Assembly (NCBI GenBank): GCA_030248225.1
Contig: JASANE010000823.1
Span: 1 to 64,000, forward strand
DNA: 64,000 nucleotides
From: Trileptium ribeirensis
Lineage: Eukaryota; Nematoda; Enoplea; Enoplida; Thoracostomopsidae
Reading direction: 5' to 3'
Shown: piece after piece, positions 50,013 to 62,899 of the stretch
How the letters are laid out: every line of letters begins with the position of its first letter
Numbering within the stretch: the stretch's first letter is position 1
The notes under the pieces: generated by a model
Seen by the model: the letters and a program-made list of their open reading frames with translations, nothing else
What the model was told of the DNA's origin: nothing
Databases searched by the model: none
Made by a program: the position numbers and the translations under genes

Positions 50013-51763
50013 ATTAAAGCTAAACTCGTATTTGATTCATATGTATTTATGCTCGCTGACTCGTTTAACACTCGGTAACTTGAAAGGGAAATCTTTGTCG
50101 CACTCATTCTCGGCAACTACAAATTGCAGACACCTTTTCAAGCCTAAATTGACTTCTGTGGTTAATCCCGGGTGTTCAATCTAATGAATTGGTTAACATG
50201 TCTGCATATATCCTCTGAGGCATGTAAATAAGGCTGGCGGAAACCGTCAATGGCTTGCTAGGCGTAATGTTTGTAAAATCCGTCTAGATAATTGCTATTA
50301 GGGACCATGTTTCTACTATGACCGGAGCTCAAAATATTTTACACAGATAGTTTGATAAGCTTCTACGGCTAAGGTTGCTTGATTAGAACAGAGTTTTGTT
50401 TTACACCGACTTTGGTCTCGCGGTCCAAACCAAGAGCGATAACCCTAGGATGAAATATGTTTCGTTGAATAGGTCGGCAAGAATAAATCGGTGTATCCAA
50501 AGCTGAGCATTGAAGGGAAAGAAATGCTCTCCGTTCCATCTTACATGAATGACCGCCGCTCTTCCTGGATAACAACATTCGGAGGACGTCACGGCGTATG
50601 TATCTTTTCAGGCACTCAGAGCACGTCAGATTTTTAAATACCTATTGCATCACACTGCGTGAGGTTAATTTTCAAGGTCAGGAAACTTAATTATGGGCGG
50701 TTCCGTGTTAGTAACATGTGTTCCGGGTTCGTGTTCTCATGTGGTGAGTCAACGCTGGTACAGCGCGCCGAAGACGATGCAACGCACTAATTTCATGCAC
50801 AACGAGCATGCGGTTTCTCGATAATCAAACGCTTTACAAATGCATCACAGGGGGATACACCAGAATGCGTCGACTAAACCCAAAAGGTTGATAGGCGATC
50901 AGCTTTTCCGATGTGAGTTATTCGGACGGCACGACACTGCATATTTCTTACTAAGCACGCACGATATAGCTCATTTCTTGCAGAGTGCACAAACAGGAAC
51001 TCGGCCACATTTAAATTTTCTTGTCACAGACATACTTGAATTCGCCGGGTTAGCACGGGTCACCTTCAATTTCAAATTTTCGCATCATTATGCACCGTTT
51101 ACATAGTTTTTTAGGAGGGTCAGAGTCCGGTAGTTTCCACCAAGTCCGCTTCTTTATTTTTGTCCTGACTAACCTAGCTTAATTAAACACTTTAAGTGAT
51201 GTCTTCTGAATTTTTGCCTATTTGATATATTCCATACAGCACCATCCATTTTCCCGATTCTCTGTAGCACAACTTGGTTATAGCCACTGTTATGAATCAA
51301 CATCATTTTGGAAACATCCTACTCCTTCGTTCGACGGCAGCACAGGTTCATGACGCTTCTGCGTCACATTAAATATAAAACAAAACAAATTACGAACCGT
51401 TACCAATGATTATATGAAATCCAAAATTATTATGGCGACAATATATGAACAAAGTCCTCCCACTTCCCTCCACGCGAAAACCCCAAGACAAGTTACTCTT
51501 GCACGTATTTGTACCTTCGGCGCAGCCTCGATCTTCAAGTATCACTACACTGCGCAAACCCGTTACAATCTTACCCATAAATATCGACGACCTTTACGTT
51601 AACACGTCCCACTTCGCCCAGTTCTTGGACAACATAGAACAACATGTTCCGAAACCGTGTCAAATTAATTATTAAAAAACAATACTGACAGAACATGGGC
51701 CTGTCAACATGTGACATACCACTGCCCCGTCAGGGAACCAGTCGGGATGGCGCGGAATGCAGC
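50013..51763. other. No gene recognised
   Basis: Only short frames (for example 50840-51106 and 51390-51675) without domains. No repeat ends were recognised. Confidence 0.5.
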
Positions 51764-52177
51764 GTTTACGTTATAAAGGACCCCCATGTGAAATTTTTGT
51801 CCACCCTGAGTGACTCTTCCACCATCAATTATATGGTGTCTTGGACACCATGGTGTTTCTGATGGTATTTTCAGATAGTATGCATAGGTAGTGTAATGTC
51901 GATAATAGTACGGTGTAGACTATACATAAATTTTATGTGGTGTTAGCTAAAACATGCTGTTATTTACACGCAATATATATTATGGGTTTGTGTATGTGTC
52001 CTTGACACCATCAGTAAAAAACAGTAGGTAAATTAAGACACTATAGCTACGTTAATGGTGTGTCATACACCATCTTTTGCATTACATAGTGTGGGTATAT
52101 ACCGTATACCACTGGATGGTATGGTCTAGACCATATGTGTACAAAACTTTCACATGGGGGTCCTTTATAACGTAAAC
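51764..52177. mobile_element. 414-bp inverted-repeat element (MITE) rich in internal palindromes
   Basis: The ends are perfect inverted copies for 30 bases (51764-51793 and 52148-52177; GTTTACGTTATAAAGGACCC and onward), then continue with one mismatch. The interior holds several perfect or near-perfect palindromes such as GGTGTCTTGGACACC and ATGGTCTAGACCAT. No frame is long enough to code a transposase and no target duplication was settled. Confidence 0.9.
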
Positions 52178-52353
52178 TACCAATAACGATGCCCTGCAAC
52201 GCCATTGACTTCGCTATTTCAATTCTCATCCGCACAAAGTGCCGGTCTCGATATTTCTAGGGACCCTATCCAAACAAGCAATCAACACAACGGTTGTGCT
52301 CAGCAAACTAAAACCGAAAAGCAAAACTAATACAGAAGTAAAAAGTAGAACGC

Positions 52354-52629
52354 CGCCGAAATCTAACGGATCAGCCCCGATTGGCTGGTCTCTCTCATGC
52401 CACTTTGCGTTTTATATATCGTGGCACACCGCGTGCAAAGAAACATGGATTTCGAGAACGAATTTTATCAAACAAAATATTGTGGGGACGGGCTGCTGTA
52501 TGTACATTAACAACATGTTCAAAAACGGTCACTCGAAGGTCATTCATCAAGGAATTATGGCAAAGTAACAGCTGGAATTGTTTGTGCAGTGGTCTCTCAC
52601 CCGAGGCAAAACCTCGCGGTATTATTTGA
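52354..52629 (+). pseudogene. Tc1/mariner-like transposase, DNA-binding fragment
   Basis: One frame reads RRNLTDQPRLAGLSHATLRF, then IYRGTPRAKKHG and TRRSFIKEL. The spacing resembles the paired helix-turn-helix and the arginine/glycine-rich linker at the N-terminus of Tc1-type transposases. The middle is unlike the family, possibly after a frame shift. No DDE catalytic region follows. Confidence 0.4.
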
Positions 52630-54287
52630 TGAACAGCGAAATTAAGCGACTCAAAGTGCTAGTAAATTTACTGTAATTTGGCAGCCTTGGGTCATTTATT
52701 GGCGTTTTTCTGGACACTGGGTGAAACTCACGCGCTTCGGGACATGAAATATTGAAGAAATCGATCTGCTAGGTTGTGCTTGACAACTAGGTAAGGTCAA
52801 TATGGGTCAAACTCAGAGGCTAGAAATGGTGCCTTACTTCAAACATAATTTTGTGCGGATGTGCCATAAATCAATTATTCAAGGGTCTGACGGTGCCGAT
52901 GCAAACTTTAGCACCTTAGGCGTTGAGAAGCAGGGTTTGGGCATTTCTTTAACAACAAGATAGGAGCGGTAATTGATCAACGATTTTCTCTCCATTTGCC
53001 AATTTTTTCCTGTTTTTTTGCCAATTTCCCACAATTTTTGCGTATTTTTGCCTAAACTTACCCTTTTTGCGCCAAAATTTCCCGCTCTCTTTCGGCATGC
53101 GGGTCCACAGGGATCTAAAGCGGAACATGCTATCTCTCAGAGGGATCGACGGATGTCCGAAGCAGAAGGAACCCGAGCCTTAGAGGGATAATACACCGCT
53201 TCTCTATGAGCATGTATAATCATGATCATGGATCATTCCGACCCAAACAATGTAATAACGGTAAGCAACTTCATGGCGCAACTGCGTAACACCATATTCA
53301 TAGGACCCCTGCTGTCATAACGTCAAGGTGGACCAAAACTTCTGCAAATTGTATAACTTTTTTCTGTCAGACTCATCAAGCTATGGAGCTTTAGCAAGTC
53401 GCAGGCGCGCTTAATGAGGTTTGTTCGGATCCCGTCCGATTGGTTTGGGATCCCAAAGGGTTCCGGCAGTCCCTAATGCCGGATTAGTTGCTGATTCATT
53501 AGCCGTAGTTATTCTTTAGAACACTGAAGTTTGCGTAGTAAACATTAATCGATGCTAGTGTCTCACTACGGTCTTACGAGTGAGTTTCAATCATAGTTTC
53601 ATTGGATCTCCTCGCACTGCTCAAATCACTCCATTGTATTAACACTGGTAGTAAACCATAACTGTTAGGGTTTGGGATCTCTCATTCACAAGCCGTGGCG
53701 CGTAGGGTTAGTTGATCTGAATGGATCAGATTTTTGAATCATAGAACGCTGCCAAATGAGCGACACAAGACACTTTAGTTAATTATATAAATCTTTTACT
53801 TCAAAATTATCTACAACAACGAGAACTTCGGGAATCAAAGATGATATAAAATGTGGGTAGCAGTGTAATGTAACAATAATAGTTTACAAAATCAGTGAGG
53901 TTGCCCAACGCCAGATATTACTCGCCCGAATTGCGGAAGTGGATGTGGAGTGACTAGGAGCATAACTATAATGTTACCAGAAATTCATTGTTTCCGCAAT
54001 CCCCAATTTTAGGCGAAACTTTAGGTCAGCTGTGTGCCCAAAAATGTGATCTGATGTGCTTGAATTTGTAATGTAGTACGCCCCACGTAATGCGCGGTGC
54101 TACCGCTATTGTAGAAAGCTAGGGGTCAGCGAAACATTTATAACACGCAAGTAAATTGAAACCCACAATGTTACGTAGTATATGCATGAAATTATGATAC
54201 ATTAGCTGGTACAAATCAACGTATGCTTACAAACATCCAATACTTAGATATTTTCTGTATATGTAATATTTTCGAATCTTTACGATG
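52630..54287. other. No gene recognised
   Basis: T-rich then mixed sequence. A 72-codon frame at 52973-53191 changes from low-complexity T-rich to unrelated sequence and has no family. Confidence 0.5.
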
Positions 54288-54300
54288 TCCCTAGAGGTAA

Positions 54301-54569
54301 GTGGCGGCGCGGCCGAGTGGTTAGAGCGCCTGCTTCATAATCGTGAAGTCGGGAGTTCGAATCCAGTGGTCGCGCTAATCTCCTTGGGAAAGGGACTCAG
54401 CCACAATTGCTTCGCAGTACCTATGCGTTAAACAGGTACTAGACTTTGGTCTAGGCGGATAAGATGATGGGTGGTGTAATGGGCAATCATCACGGCCAGC
54501 CTCCACACAATGCTTCGGCATAACAACCCGGATTGTCACCTAGTGCCAATTGCATCTTTATCCTTTTTA
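54301..54569 (+). mobile_element. tRNA-derived SINE with 13-bp target duplication
   Basis: A tRNA-like head with A box (GGCCGAGTGGTTAGAGCG, from 54311) and B box (AGTTCGAATCC, 54354-54364) is followed by a body of about 190 bases. TCCCTAGAGGTAA occurs exactly before (54288-54300) and after (54570-54582), proving retroposition. The tRNA stems no longer pair well, so it is not a functional tRNA. Confidence 0.93.
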
Positions 54570-54582
54570 TCCCTAGAGGTAA

Positions 54583-56209
54583 ACAACAAGTCCGGTTTAC
54601 TTATTAGCCTTCGTTGCTAGCTATTCGGACGACTGACCGATCGTGTATGAAACATGACAAGCAATAGGTTTTAACACTGGGCGACAATAGAACAATATTT
54701 TGGTCGGTGTGGGTCACTCCCAGTTTAATATACACTTTAAACGTGTTTATTCCATCGTTATTTGATAGCGATTGTACCTATTAAGACCAATACGCCGTAG
54801 GTCGAACAGTTCTTCTTTCAGGCTGGCAATATATATTTGCTCAGCAAACAAAATCGATTCTTTATAAATCCGTAAATGTATTGTCGTTTGTGCCGCACAG
54901 AGACAGGGGCAATGCCACGCCGGTAGTGGAAAGAGAATTTTCATGCTCTTCAGAAATGTTATAAATTTCTCGAGGTGATTGCGCTGTAAACTTATTAGGG
55001 TGGCATCGCTTCCATTCTCGAAACCTGTACATTTCTCCATTCGGGTAATTTTATATTACACTCTGCACTCAACGTTGTGTACGCTCGTGAACCGCACGTA
55101 ATCACTTTAGTAGGTCTTCTTCCTAAATTTCGTTCTGTCTCTCAGAACTTTCCAGAGCGTGATATCTTTAATCTAGTCGCGCTACAGCAGCGAGGGATCT
55201 TAGTCCCATCGGGCCTGGTTCCTAGTGTTGTTTTTAATATGCTCAGATGCTGGACAATCCTGGTTATAGTTATTGGATTAAATTTTAATCTCGTCACAAG
55301 ATCATCATCGCCACAAAGTAGGACCTTTGGCTGAAACTAATCCGGCCGAGCTGTTTTTGCAATATAACTAGAAACATACAGTATACTGACAGTACGTGAA
55401 TCTGAAGGGTGGGTTAAGATTGCGTTGCTCCGAAGTCATTTAAACGCTATGAGCATGGTTGAGACACTCCGATTATTTCAAACTTTCACACGCTAATAGA
55501 TAAGAGTGCTGCTTCCCAGTCATGCTGCTAACGAGACGATTTTGAGAGATCGCGTACGGAATGAACTTTGATCATTAAAAGTTCCGAACAGATTTACATG
55601 ATAGATCTAACGTTAAGCATTATTTTGTTCTCGATCTGAAGCCAAACTTTTCTCAGAAAAGGGGCTTAGCTTCCGAAATGTGAAGGCCCAATGTGTTTTG
55701 TCCCTAACCGACCGTGCAAATAGTACGACTCACATTTCAGGCCTGTTTATGCAATTTCTGCGGCCGACGTAAATGTAACAACAATTACATTACAAAGTGC
55801 TTTGGCGAAAACAATTTCACAGGCGCATTGCTTTAGTAAACATTATTGCCCTACTATTTGCAATAGTAATTATTATAGCGCCATCAATGATCAAAACTAC
55901 TGAACTCGATCATGTAAACTGATCATTCTTTTGCACCTTTAAATGTAAAAGTCGTTACAAATGCGCGCCATCAATGCATTGTACAATGCAGTTGTATAGC
56001 CACTCACTATCGCTGCCGCCAAATGCTTTAGTGCAGCAACCGCGCATGGATGGTGCATTCGACGTTAACATTGCGTTCGAGTAGATTGGGAATGCATTCG
56101 TAGCGACCATACTGCCTAAACTGTGCAGTACCTGCACAAAAACAAACATGAAAGACGCATAATACAATTCAGCGACCCACCAGGTCTTGTTTTTATGTTC
56201 GAATTGCGT
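54583..56209. other. No gene recognised
   Basis: Frames at 54747-55040, 55077-55334 and 55955-56167 have no recognised domain. The last adjoins the gag-like remnant and could be its far end, but shows no motif. Confidence 0.45.
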
Positions 56210-56780
56210 TGGTAGATACTAGTGCACAAATGACACTTATTTTACGCCTAACAATTCTGGTCTTATCTTTTGACACATCGCGACCAGATAATTCGAACTC
56301 AATTTCTAATCGTTTTTCATAAATAGCAAAGTCTGTAGTGCCGTCGTAGTTTTAAATACTAAGAGGCTCTTTAGGCGGAGAAGCTTTAATCACTATTTGT
56401 AGCAAAGAAACAGGTGCAACTGCAGGTTGAGTGATAGGTCCAAGACTTGCTACCGGAGACGGTACTGACGCATAAACCAAATCCCACAAATGCTCCAAAT
56501 CATTATGCATTACTGGCGTTTGTTGACATAATTCCCCAGTTTACTCTTTCTGTTCGTTCCTGCAGCTTGTTAGAACATTCAACAGCTTCCCACAGCAAAC
56601 GTTTCCCTAGTTGTCGTTCGTTCTTCTCCTGTCCAACATATTTGAGTGATTGCCTTAACATTTCGGCGATGCTCACCTCAATACGAAGTAATGAGACATT
56701 CAATGTAACGTGTGCGCCGTATACGACAGTCCAAAGTAAGCCGTGACAGTGGATAAAGTCACATAAGTGTGACACCTAAA
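56210..56780 (-). pseudogene. LTR-retrotransposon gag-like remnant
   Basis: Minus-strand frames read SIAEMLRQSLKYVGQEKNER and LWEAVECSNKL, then after a shift HNDLEHLWDLVYASVPSPVA, a proline-rich stretch, and after a stop NYDGTTDFAIYEKRLEIEFE. The (Y/F)DGTTD..YEKRLE pattern resembles the start of Gypsy-type gag capsid. No protease or polymerase is next to it. Confidence 0.5.
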
Positions 56781-59700
56781 ATTCTGTGACAAAGCCTCAA
56801 TAGTCCCGGCGGACACTCATACTAGTTCAAGCATTCACATACAAACATGGTGCTATGGTTTTTCATAAAATAATTCATAATAGTGATATCAATTTATTTG
56901 ACGTTTTTAATACTGTTTGTATATACAATACATATCATATATTAATCAGTTCAATCATCAGCATCAGTGGAAACACAACTTTTTTATTGGACGATTATAG
57001 CGTTTAATATTGCAAGCTGAAAAATGTATCCCGCCACCTATATGAAATTCAATTTTATGAAAAGGTTGAAGGTATTTAAGGTCCCGATTCATATGGGCGA
57101 GCGGGTGCTGATCTTTCGCTTCATGGCGTTAGTGGCCAGAATTGCCGAAGCAAAAATGCTTAAGGGGTGCCGGTCCGGCATGGAACCAAGAAACAGTTTA
57201 TCTTTCGGGCAAGCTCGAGCCTACTTTGTAGCTGGATACCATACATGCTTATGGGAAGGTTACCCAAGTTCCTTCTGAGGTGCGGACCCCCTGGAGGTGC
57301 CGAACCCACAGGTGATTTTCGCTTCGCCGAAAGCGCCACACATATCCCCCTCCCCACCGCCGACCACACAGACCCACTGGGAAGCGGAACCCTTGCCTCA
57401 GCGGGTAACCGGCACCCTTCCCGGGAAACCCGTCCAGTGGATGGTGGGTACACTGGAGAAACCTGGTCTAAGTCTCTCGACTCAGAAAATTATAAGAATC
57501 GTCCAGGCCACCTCAAACACAGGAGCCGTACGCTGCAGACTGCTGCGCTCCGCGGCCGCAATGAATAAGGCAGATATTTGGCACAATACTTTTTGCCTCG
57601 ATCTTTAACAGAAATTTATTTTTATGGGACGTTTAAGTTAAGTTGTGTGCAAAATGACTCTAAAAGTTGTCCAACAGTCTCATGAGGCGCACATCGTTTC
57701 TGTATATAGCTTTTCTAGACACCCTGAAAAACTAGAGGAGGTTTACGTGACTGCGAGGTTTTGCATGAACAGTCTGCGCTGATTATGAATTTTGTCCGAC
57801 AGAGTCTCCCGCGACTATAGCTAAAACACGTGGCAAAATTTGAATTGCTTATTTTGACGTCTGTCAAGAAATGTACTTGTCCAAAATTTGCATCTTTACA
57901 CAATGTAGCGCTACCAAAATTTGAATTTCCCTCCTCGGCAACGGTTAAAATTAAAATTTTTACCCGTTACAGTATAAATCGTAACATTAACCGCATAAAT
58001 CAGTGCGCCAGGACACTATAATCTGTCCTATATAGTCAGCCTAGCCTAGATAAATTATCCAGACAGTTACATACGGCTGCAAGGAAAACGCGTATAGCTA
58101 TAGCTCGTGCTATAGCAATGTCCATTGAATCTATTTTCATAGCCGGACAAGACTAAGTCAGGCTGCACTCAACTTATCGTAAACTAAATATTTAGTGTAT
58201 AACGTTATGCGTCGTTCACAGAGAAATGTGTGTCTATTCTCGGTCGAACGCTTTATTCGTTTGTAGCCATATGTCCCCCACAGGGTTCCGACATTCCCTG
58301 AGTGTTTAACGTCGGACTATCTATGTTGTGTCGTGATGACTTAAAAATATTAATATCTAATGATAAAGCTTCCCTAATAAATTTTATCTTTTGTGTGAGC
58401 GTGACTATTACACAAGTGAGTTTGATAAGTAGTTTATTGGACCACTCTCGCTGCAATGCCATTACACAAGTATATCAATATTAGCGGCGGACTGTTCGTG
58501 TCAGGGCTGGGGGTAATTTCGTCCACAAGCCGTGGCACGAACGGTCAGCCCGGCCATAGGGCCGTACTTATTACGCTTGGACATGAACAACGACAGACAC
58601 ATCAGGTAGTTTCCAAGATTTTATTTGAGGTACTGTACATTACTGGTTACGCACGAGCAATCGATGAAATGCACTATACATGACAGATTGAAGAGGTGAC
58701 GCTCTGCCTATTCGGTCATTCGTTCCCACGTCTATGTTCCAAAAGGAGGAAGGGGCGGCACAAGCGAATGCGATCCCGGGAATTCCGGACCATAAACTAT
58801 GCCCGAAGCGCGCAACATCGGCATTAACCAATTCAGTGATGGCTCGGGTCATGCGTTCTGGCATGCTTCGAAGTTCGCTCTCGATAACGCGCGGCGCTGT
58901 AAGTATTCAACGTAACTTCCAGAGGGAGGGGGAAGAAGAAAAACAGCGTGACCCGCGGGGTGGGTAATGTGCTAGCCAGGCGAGGGCAGGAAAGCTGAGC
59001 TTGTCATGAGAAAATGCCAAACCTGGAAGACACGGCTGATTTGTTTAATAGACTAGGGGCACGAACTGTCGTACAAGGAAGAGGTTCGATTCATCTTTCA
59101 GGTTAAATCATAGTTACATTAAGCATACCAATTAAGTCGTGGTTACATATAGCATATCAATTATGGTACATTTTAGTGCATGGTCATGGTAAATTCGTCA
59201 GTGCTAATTCGAGCAAGCAGCTACCAATGAGCAATATCGTATAAATGAGGTAACAATATGACAATCAGCGGTATTGGAACTCCTTCTGGGGAGTATTCCT
59301 GATACTGTAAATATTGCCTAACATCCCTATTGAGTATCTTACAGCGTTTCGCCCTTAGAACAGATCTTACACTAATTGATAATCACTTTCGACTCAACGT
59401 CTTCAGCAGTCCAAACGGGGCTCGAGCGTCCCGAGTTCTTAAAACCTGCCTATAGTTATCTGATGAAGGTAGGGGTTGATTTTGGTGGTGGGGTAACAGT
59501 TGAACTACATAATACTTGTCGGGGGCGTCGTTTGGATCACTTTGAATGGTCGCTCCTAATGACTATTTGACAGCCTAAAGTAAGCCGTGGCACGAGCAAA
59601 TGCCACCTTTGGCGTCTTTCTAGCCGACCAATGTCGCTATTCCGACCGATGTGAGCGTGCAATCGCGCCTGCCTAACTCACAGTTGGAACCAAGTTTGTA

Positions 59701-60008
59701 CTCTGGGATACGTTTGGTACTTAGAGGGGGGGGCACGGGGCGCTCTAGGAGTCAGCCCCCTATTTCGATGATTTCTGTATTATTCTGGGGAAGGCGGGCT
59801 GGGCCCGCCGATTCGTGATTTGAGAGGACAAAAGACCACGTTGGTCGCGGACACGTCTGCGTCCCTTTTCTTGGGGCTGGCGTTTCCTTTGTGGGTCTCT
59901 CTTACTTTCTTTCTTTTGTCTCTGTTTCGCCGTTCCTTCCTTTTCTATTCTCTCTCTCTCTATAATCTTATCCTAGTGCCTTATCGTATTTACCGCATAC
60001 ACTGCAGT

Positions 60009-60040
60009 CTCGACTGCACAGTCGAAATTGTGCAGTCGAG
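60009..60040. repeat. Perfect 12-bp hairpin
   Basis: CTCGACTGCACA (60009-60020) and TGTGCAGTCGAG (60029-60040) pair completely around an 8-base loop. Confidence 0.9.
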
Positions 60041-60070
60041 TTATTATTAAAATTTTAACTTAACTCATCG

Positions 60071-60146
60071 GAACTCGATAGTCGAGTGGTTAATACTAAA
60101 ATACCTGCAGCGGGCATAAACTCCCCGTGCAGGATCGAATCTTAAA
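60071..60146 (+). other. Degenerate tRNA-like sequence
   Basis: An A-box-like TAGTCGAGTGGTTAA (about 60080) and a B-box-like AGGATCGAATC (about 60131) have tRNA spacing. Stems are poor, so this may be a SINE head or a decayed tRNA. Confidence 0.35.
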
Positions 60147-60222
60147 ACTGGAAATAATAAAAAGGCGAATACAAAAGCTGTGAAAAACTGAATCGGGGTC
60201 CTACAGAGTACATACCTAACGG

Positions 60223-60993
60223 CATACATGCCGTCGGTCGGTCATGCCAGGGGGGGTAGAGGCCCCCAGGGGGGGGGGTCGCGGCCATCCCAGGGGGGTA
60301 ACCCCCCTGGCCGGCCAAATTTGTCTGAAGGGGTCGATCTCGTGAGGACCTTTTTTTTTTGGTCCTCGCAGCCGTTAATACTATTATTAACCCTATATGA
60401 GATGGAAATGGAGGATATAAAAAAGTCTGTTTTCATCGTTACGTGGTTTACTAAAAAGGAAATTGTCCAGCCTTCCACATTCCTTGATTGCAGCAGCCAC
60501 GTTTCACAAAACTGTTACCGACCATATTCATTCGTTTGTTAAAACGGCTTCGTCTTAAACCATTTAATTTAGCCGTGTGCATTTGTGTGGTTTTCACTTG
60601 TACCGATTTATTTATTTAGCAATAAAGATCAATAGATCGTGAGAAATCATTGCTCGAGATCAGTGGTTGCTGGCATATGCTTTGTCTGGCTGAACAGAGA
60701 ATATCAAACTAATTAGTAATGTCATGTTTCAATGTCGTATGCCAGGTCTTGGCGCAGCCCAGCGTGCGACTATTTAAATATTAGAGTGCCGTTCACAACA
60801 GAAATTACTGGTAACAGTTTCCGGTGGTAAAAACGAACCCGCTGAAGAGGGGGGGGGGTAGAGGCCCCCACGGGGGGGGGGGGGCGCGGCCATCCCAGGG
60901 GGGGTAACCCCCCCTGGCCTTTCGGCCGCGGGGCGGGGGGGGGCCGGACCACAGGGGGGGTAACCCCCCCTACCCCCCCTGCCGGCATGTATG
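60223..60993. mobile_element. GC-rich MITE with 8-bp target duplication, copy 2
   Basis: Ends CATACATGCCG and CGGCATGTATG are perfect inverted copies. CCTAACGG flanks both sides (60215-60222 and 60994-61001). Both arms carry GGGGGGTAGAGGCCCCC and GGGGTAACCCCC modules related to 48726-49127. The AT-rich centre of about 450 bases differs. No transposase. Confidence 0.95.
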
Positions 60994-61879
60994 CCTAACG
61001 GGCAACCAGAGATGAAATAAAAGAATGGCTAAACTCAGCGATCAAGTCGCTCCAAGAAGAAAACGGGGTTTTGCACTTACTCGGTTTGGGATCAAAACGA
61101 TTCGCGAGGGGACGCGATTTTTCTTTATTAGCATGAGGTTATAGTAATTTTATTTTAAACATGGGGCACCTAGCGTACTTTTGGAAGTGTGTACTGTTGT
61201 CGATTTTGATATCTAGCCATGCGGTCGGTTCGTTTTAGTAAAGTGTGTTTTCCTTCGTGCTATTGCCAAGCTTAACCACGTCTGCGTATTATAGTGAACT
61301 TTAGTAATCTGAATGGTCGAGCCAAGGCGATTTCGAAGTAAACATTGTGAAGCAACATCCGTTGCGATCTCCTAGTAAGTTTGGTCGTAAGGGGTTGTCG
61401 TGGACTTGCGAAGTCGGTGGTTGATCCATATACAATGCTATCGATGACCGTTTTAATAATGGACCGCTCGAATACTGGCGAAAAAGAAATTATGTCGATT
61501 GTGCGAAGACAATATATATAAAAATCGCTCCTTGCGGAGTGCTAATACCTTAGGCTCAAGCTGAAGTTCCTAGAATTTGTTTAGTCTTTTGAATTCCCCA
61601 AATTTTCTTAACTCGTCTTGATAAATGAAATTTTAGGGCTTCCTAAAGCCCAACGGAGGCTAGTCCTCCGTCCCTAACTGCGACATCAGTCCGAGCTCAA
61701 GCAGCGGCATGAGCGTCGAACGATCAACTAACTGTAAATTTGTAAACTAAAGCTGGAAACAATGAGACAAATCCCTAACGTTGCGAGTATCATTCATTGA
61801 AAGATTTATCGTGGTCGGCTCAGGAAAATTTTACGACCCTAACTCAAGAATTGCCACTTATGTAAAACGTGGACCAGAG

Positions 61880-62899
61880 ACGTCCATTTTGCTTTGCCCT
61901 ACCTAAGACCACGGGGAATCAGAAGGAGTTCGACTTTGGTGCTCACAACTTAGTACCCTCCGTGCAATCGCCCAACATGCCCAAAACGGAACTCGACTTG
62001 AGGAGGTTTGTCAAGAAACTTGTAAAAGTGTAGCAAGTCGGAGTGGAAAGTGAGACGTCCGACGACGGGCGTCAAGTCAACCTACATGGTGTAAAATCGT
62101 GCTACAGCAAACTAAATTTCAATGGTCTGCTACATTTCGATCTGGGGAAAATAAAACCCCATACACTCGGTTCTCCTCCTGACTTACAGTATTCGGTCCG
62201 GACAGCAATCGCTAGTCCTCTTCCGCGAGACGGAAGCTGTCTACGCGGGTCCTCCAACAATCGAATTTCATTCCACACGCGAACCAAAATGAAAAGAAAG
62301 AAAGCACGGGAAAGTAAAAGTCGTTGCGAAATCAACTACAAAAGTCATGCGTCGGAGCCGGTCAGTAGAGTCGACCGAACTCCGCGCTGCCGAAGTCGAA
62401 CTGATTCCAAGAGTCAACGCGGTAGTCGTCGCCTCAAAATTTTCGCCTGTATTTTAGGATGGCGATTTTGTCGTCATCCACTCGCAGATAATTTCTTGAC
62501 GCCCTCTTTTTCGAGTTCAAACCCGGGTGCCCAATCGGAAAATTCTCCAAATTTTATTTTTGACAGGTATCGTAAACCCTGAAACCCCGTTAAAGAGAAG
62601 CGGCTTCAATCGAAATCGCCGACATCAAATTTGAACCCTCCGAATACTCGGAGGTCAAACATCTGCAGATTTAATCCGAATTTTCTTGAAAGTTCTAACC
62701 CATTCCCATCTGTATTTTCAAATTCCTGTCAGTCAGCTTAAAATTCCTTACCCAAAAACCCATCAGTCAAATCGCTAAAACCCTTACCTAACTTAAATTG
62801 TCCGTTATTCCCGACTGACCCACGAAAAGAGTTGGATCACACGTCAAATTTCAAATTTGAAACTGGACTTCTACCCATAGATTTGCTTGGAATAAGCTG
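61880..62899 (+). other. Long degenerate reading frame, unrecognised
   Basis: One frame stays largely open for about 340 codons, broken by stops near 62031, 62580 and 62748; the longest piece is 62043-62582 (179 codons, no ATG start). The product is basic and rich in S, R, K, N and P, for example KMKRKKARESKSRCE. No domain was recognised. It may be a decayed retroelement ORF or chance; no splice structure was established. Confidence 0.3.

Larger units (their letters stand above)
56781..60214. other. No gene recognised
   Basis: A GC-rich patch at 57000-57570 has an open frame of 133 codons (57167-57568) without a known domain. Frames near 58456-58967 are also unassigned. The motif AAGCCGTGGCACGA recurs near 58533 and 59584, with a variant near 53690, hinting at a scattered repeat. 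Confidence 0.45.

Noticed and set aside
54301..54376. Functional tRNA gene
   Set aside because: A and B boxes are present but stems pair poorly, and the sequence is the head of a 269-bp unit bordered by a 13-bp target duplication, so it is a SINE.
57167..57568. 133-codon frame as a gene
   Set aside because: GC-rich patch open in more than one frame, no recognised domain, no splice evidence.
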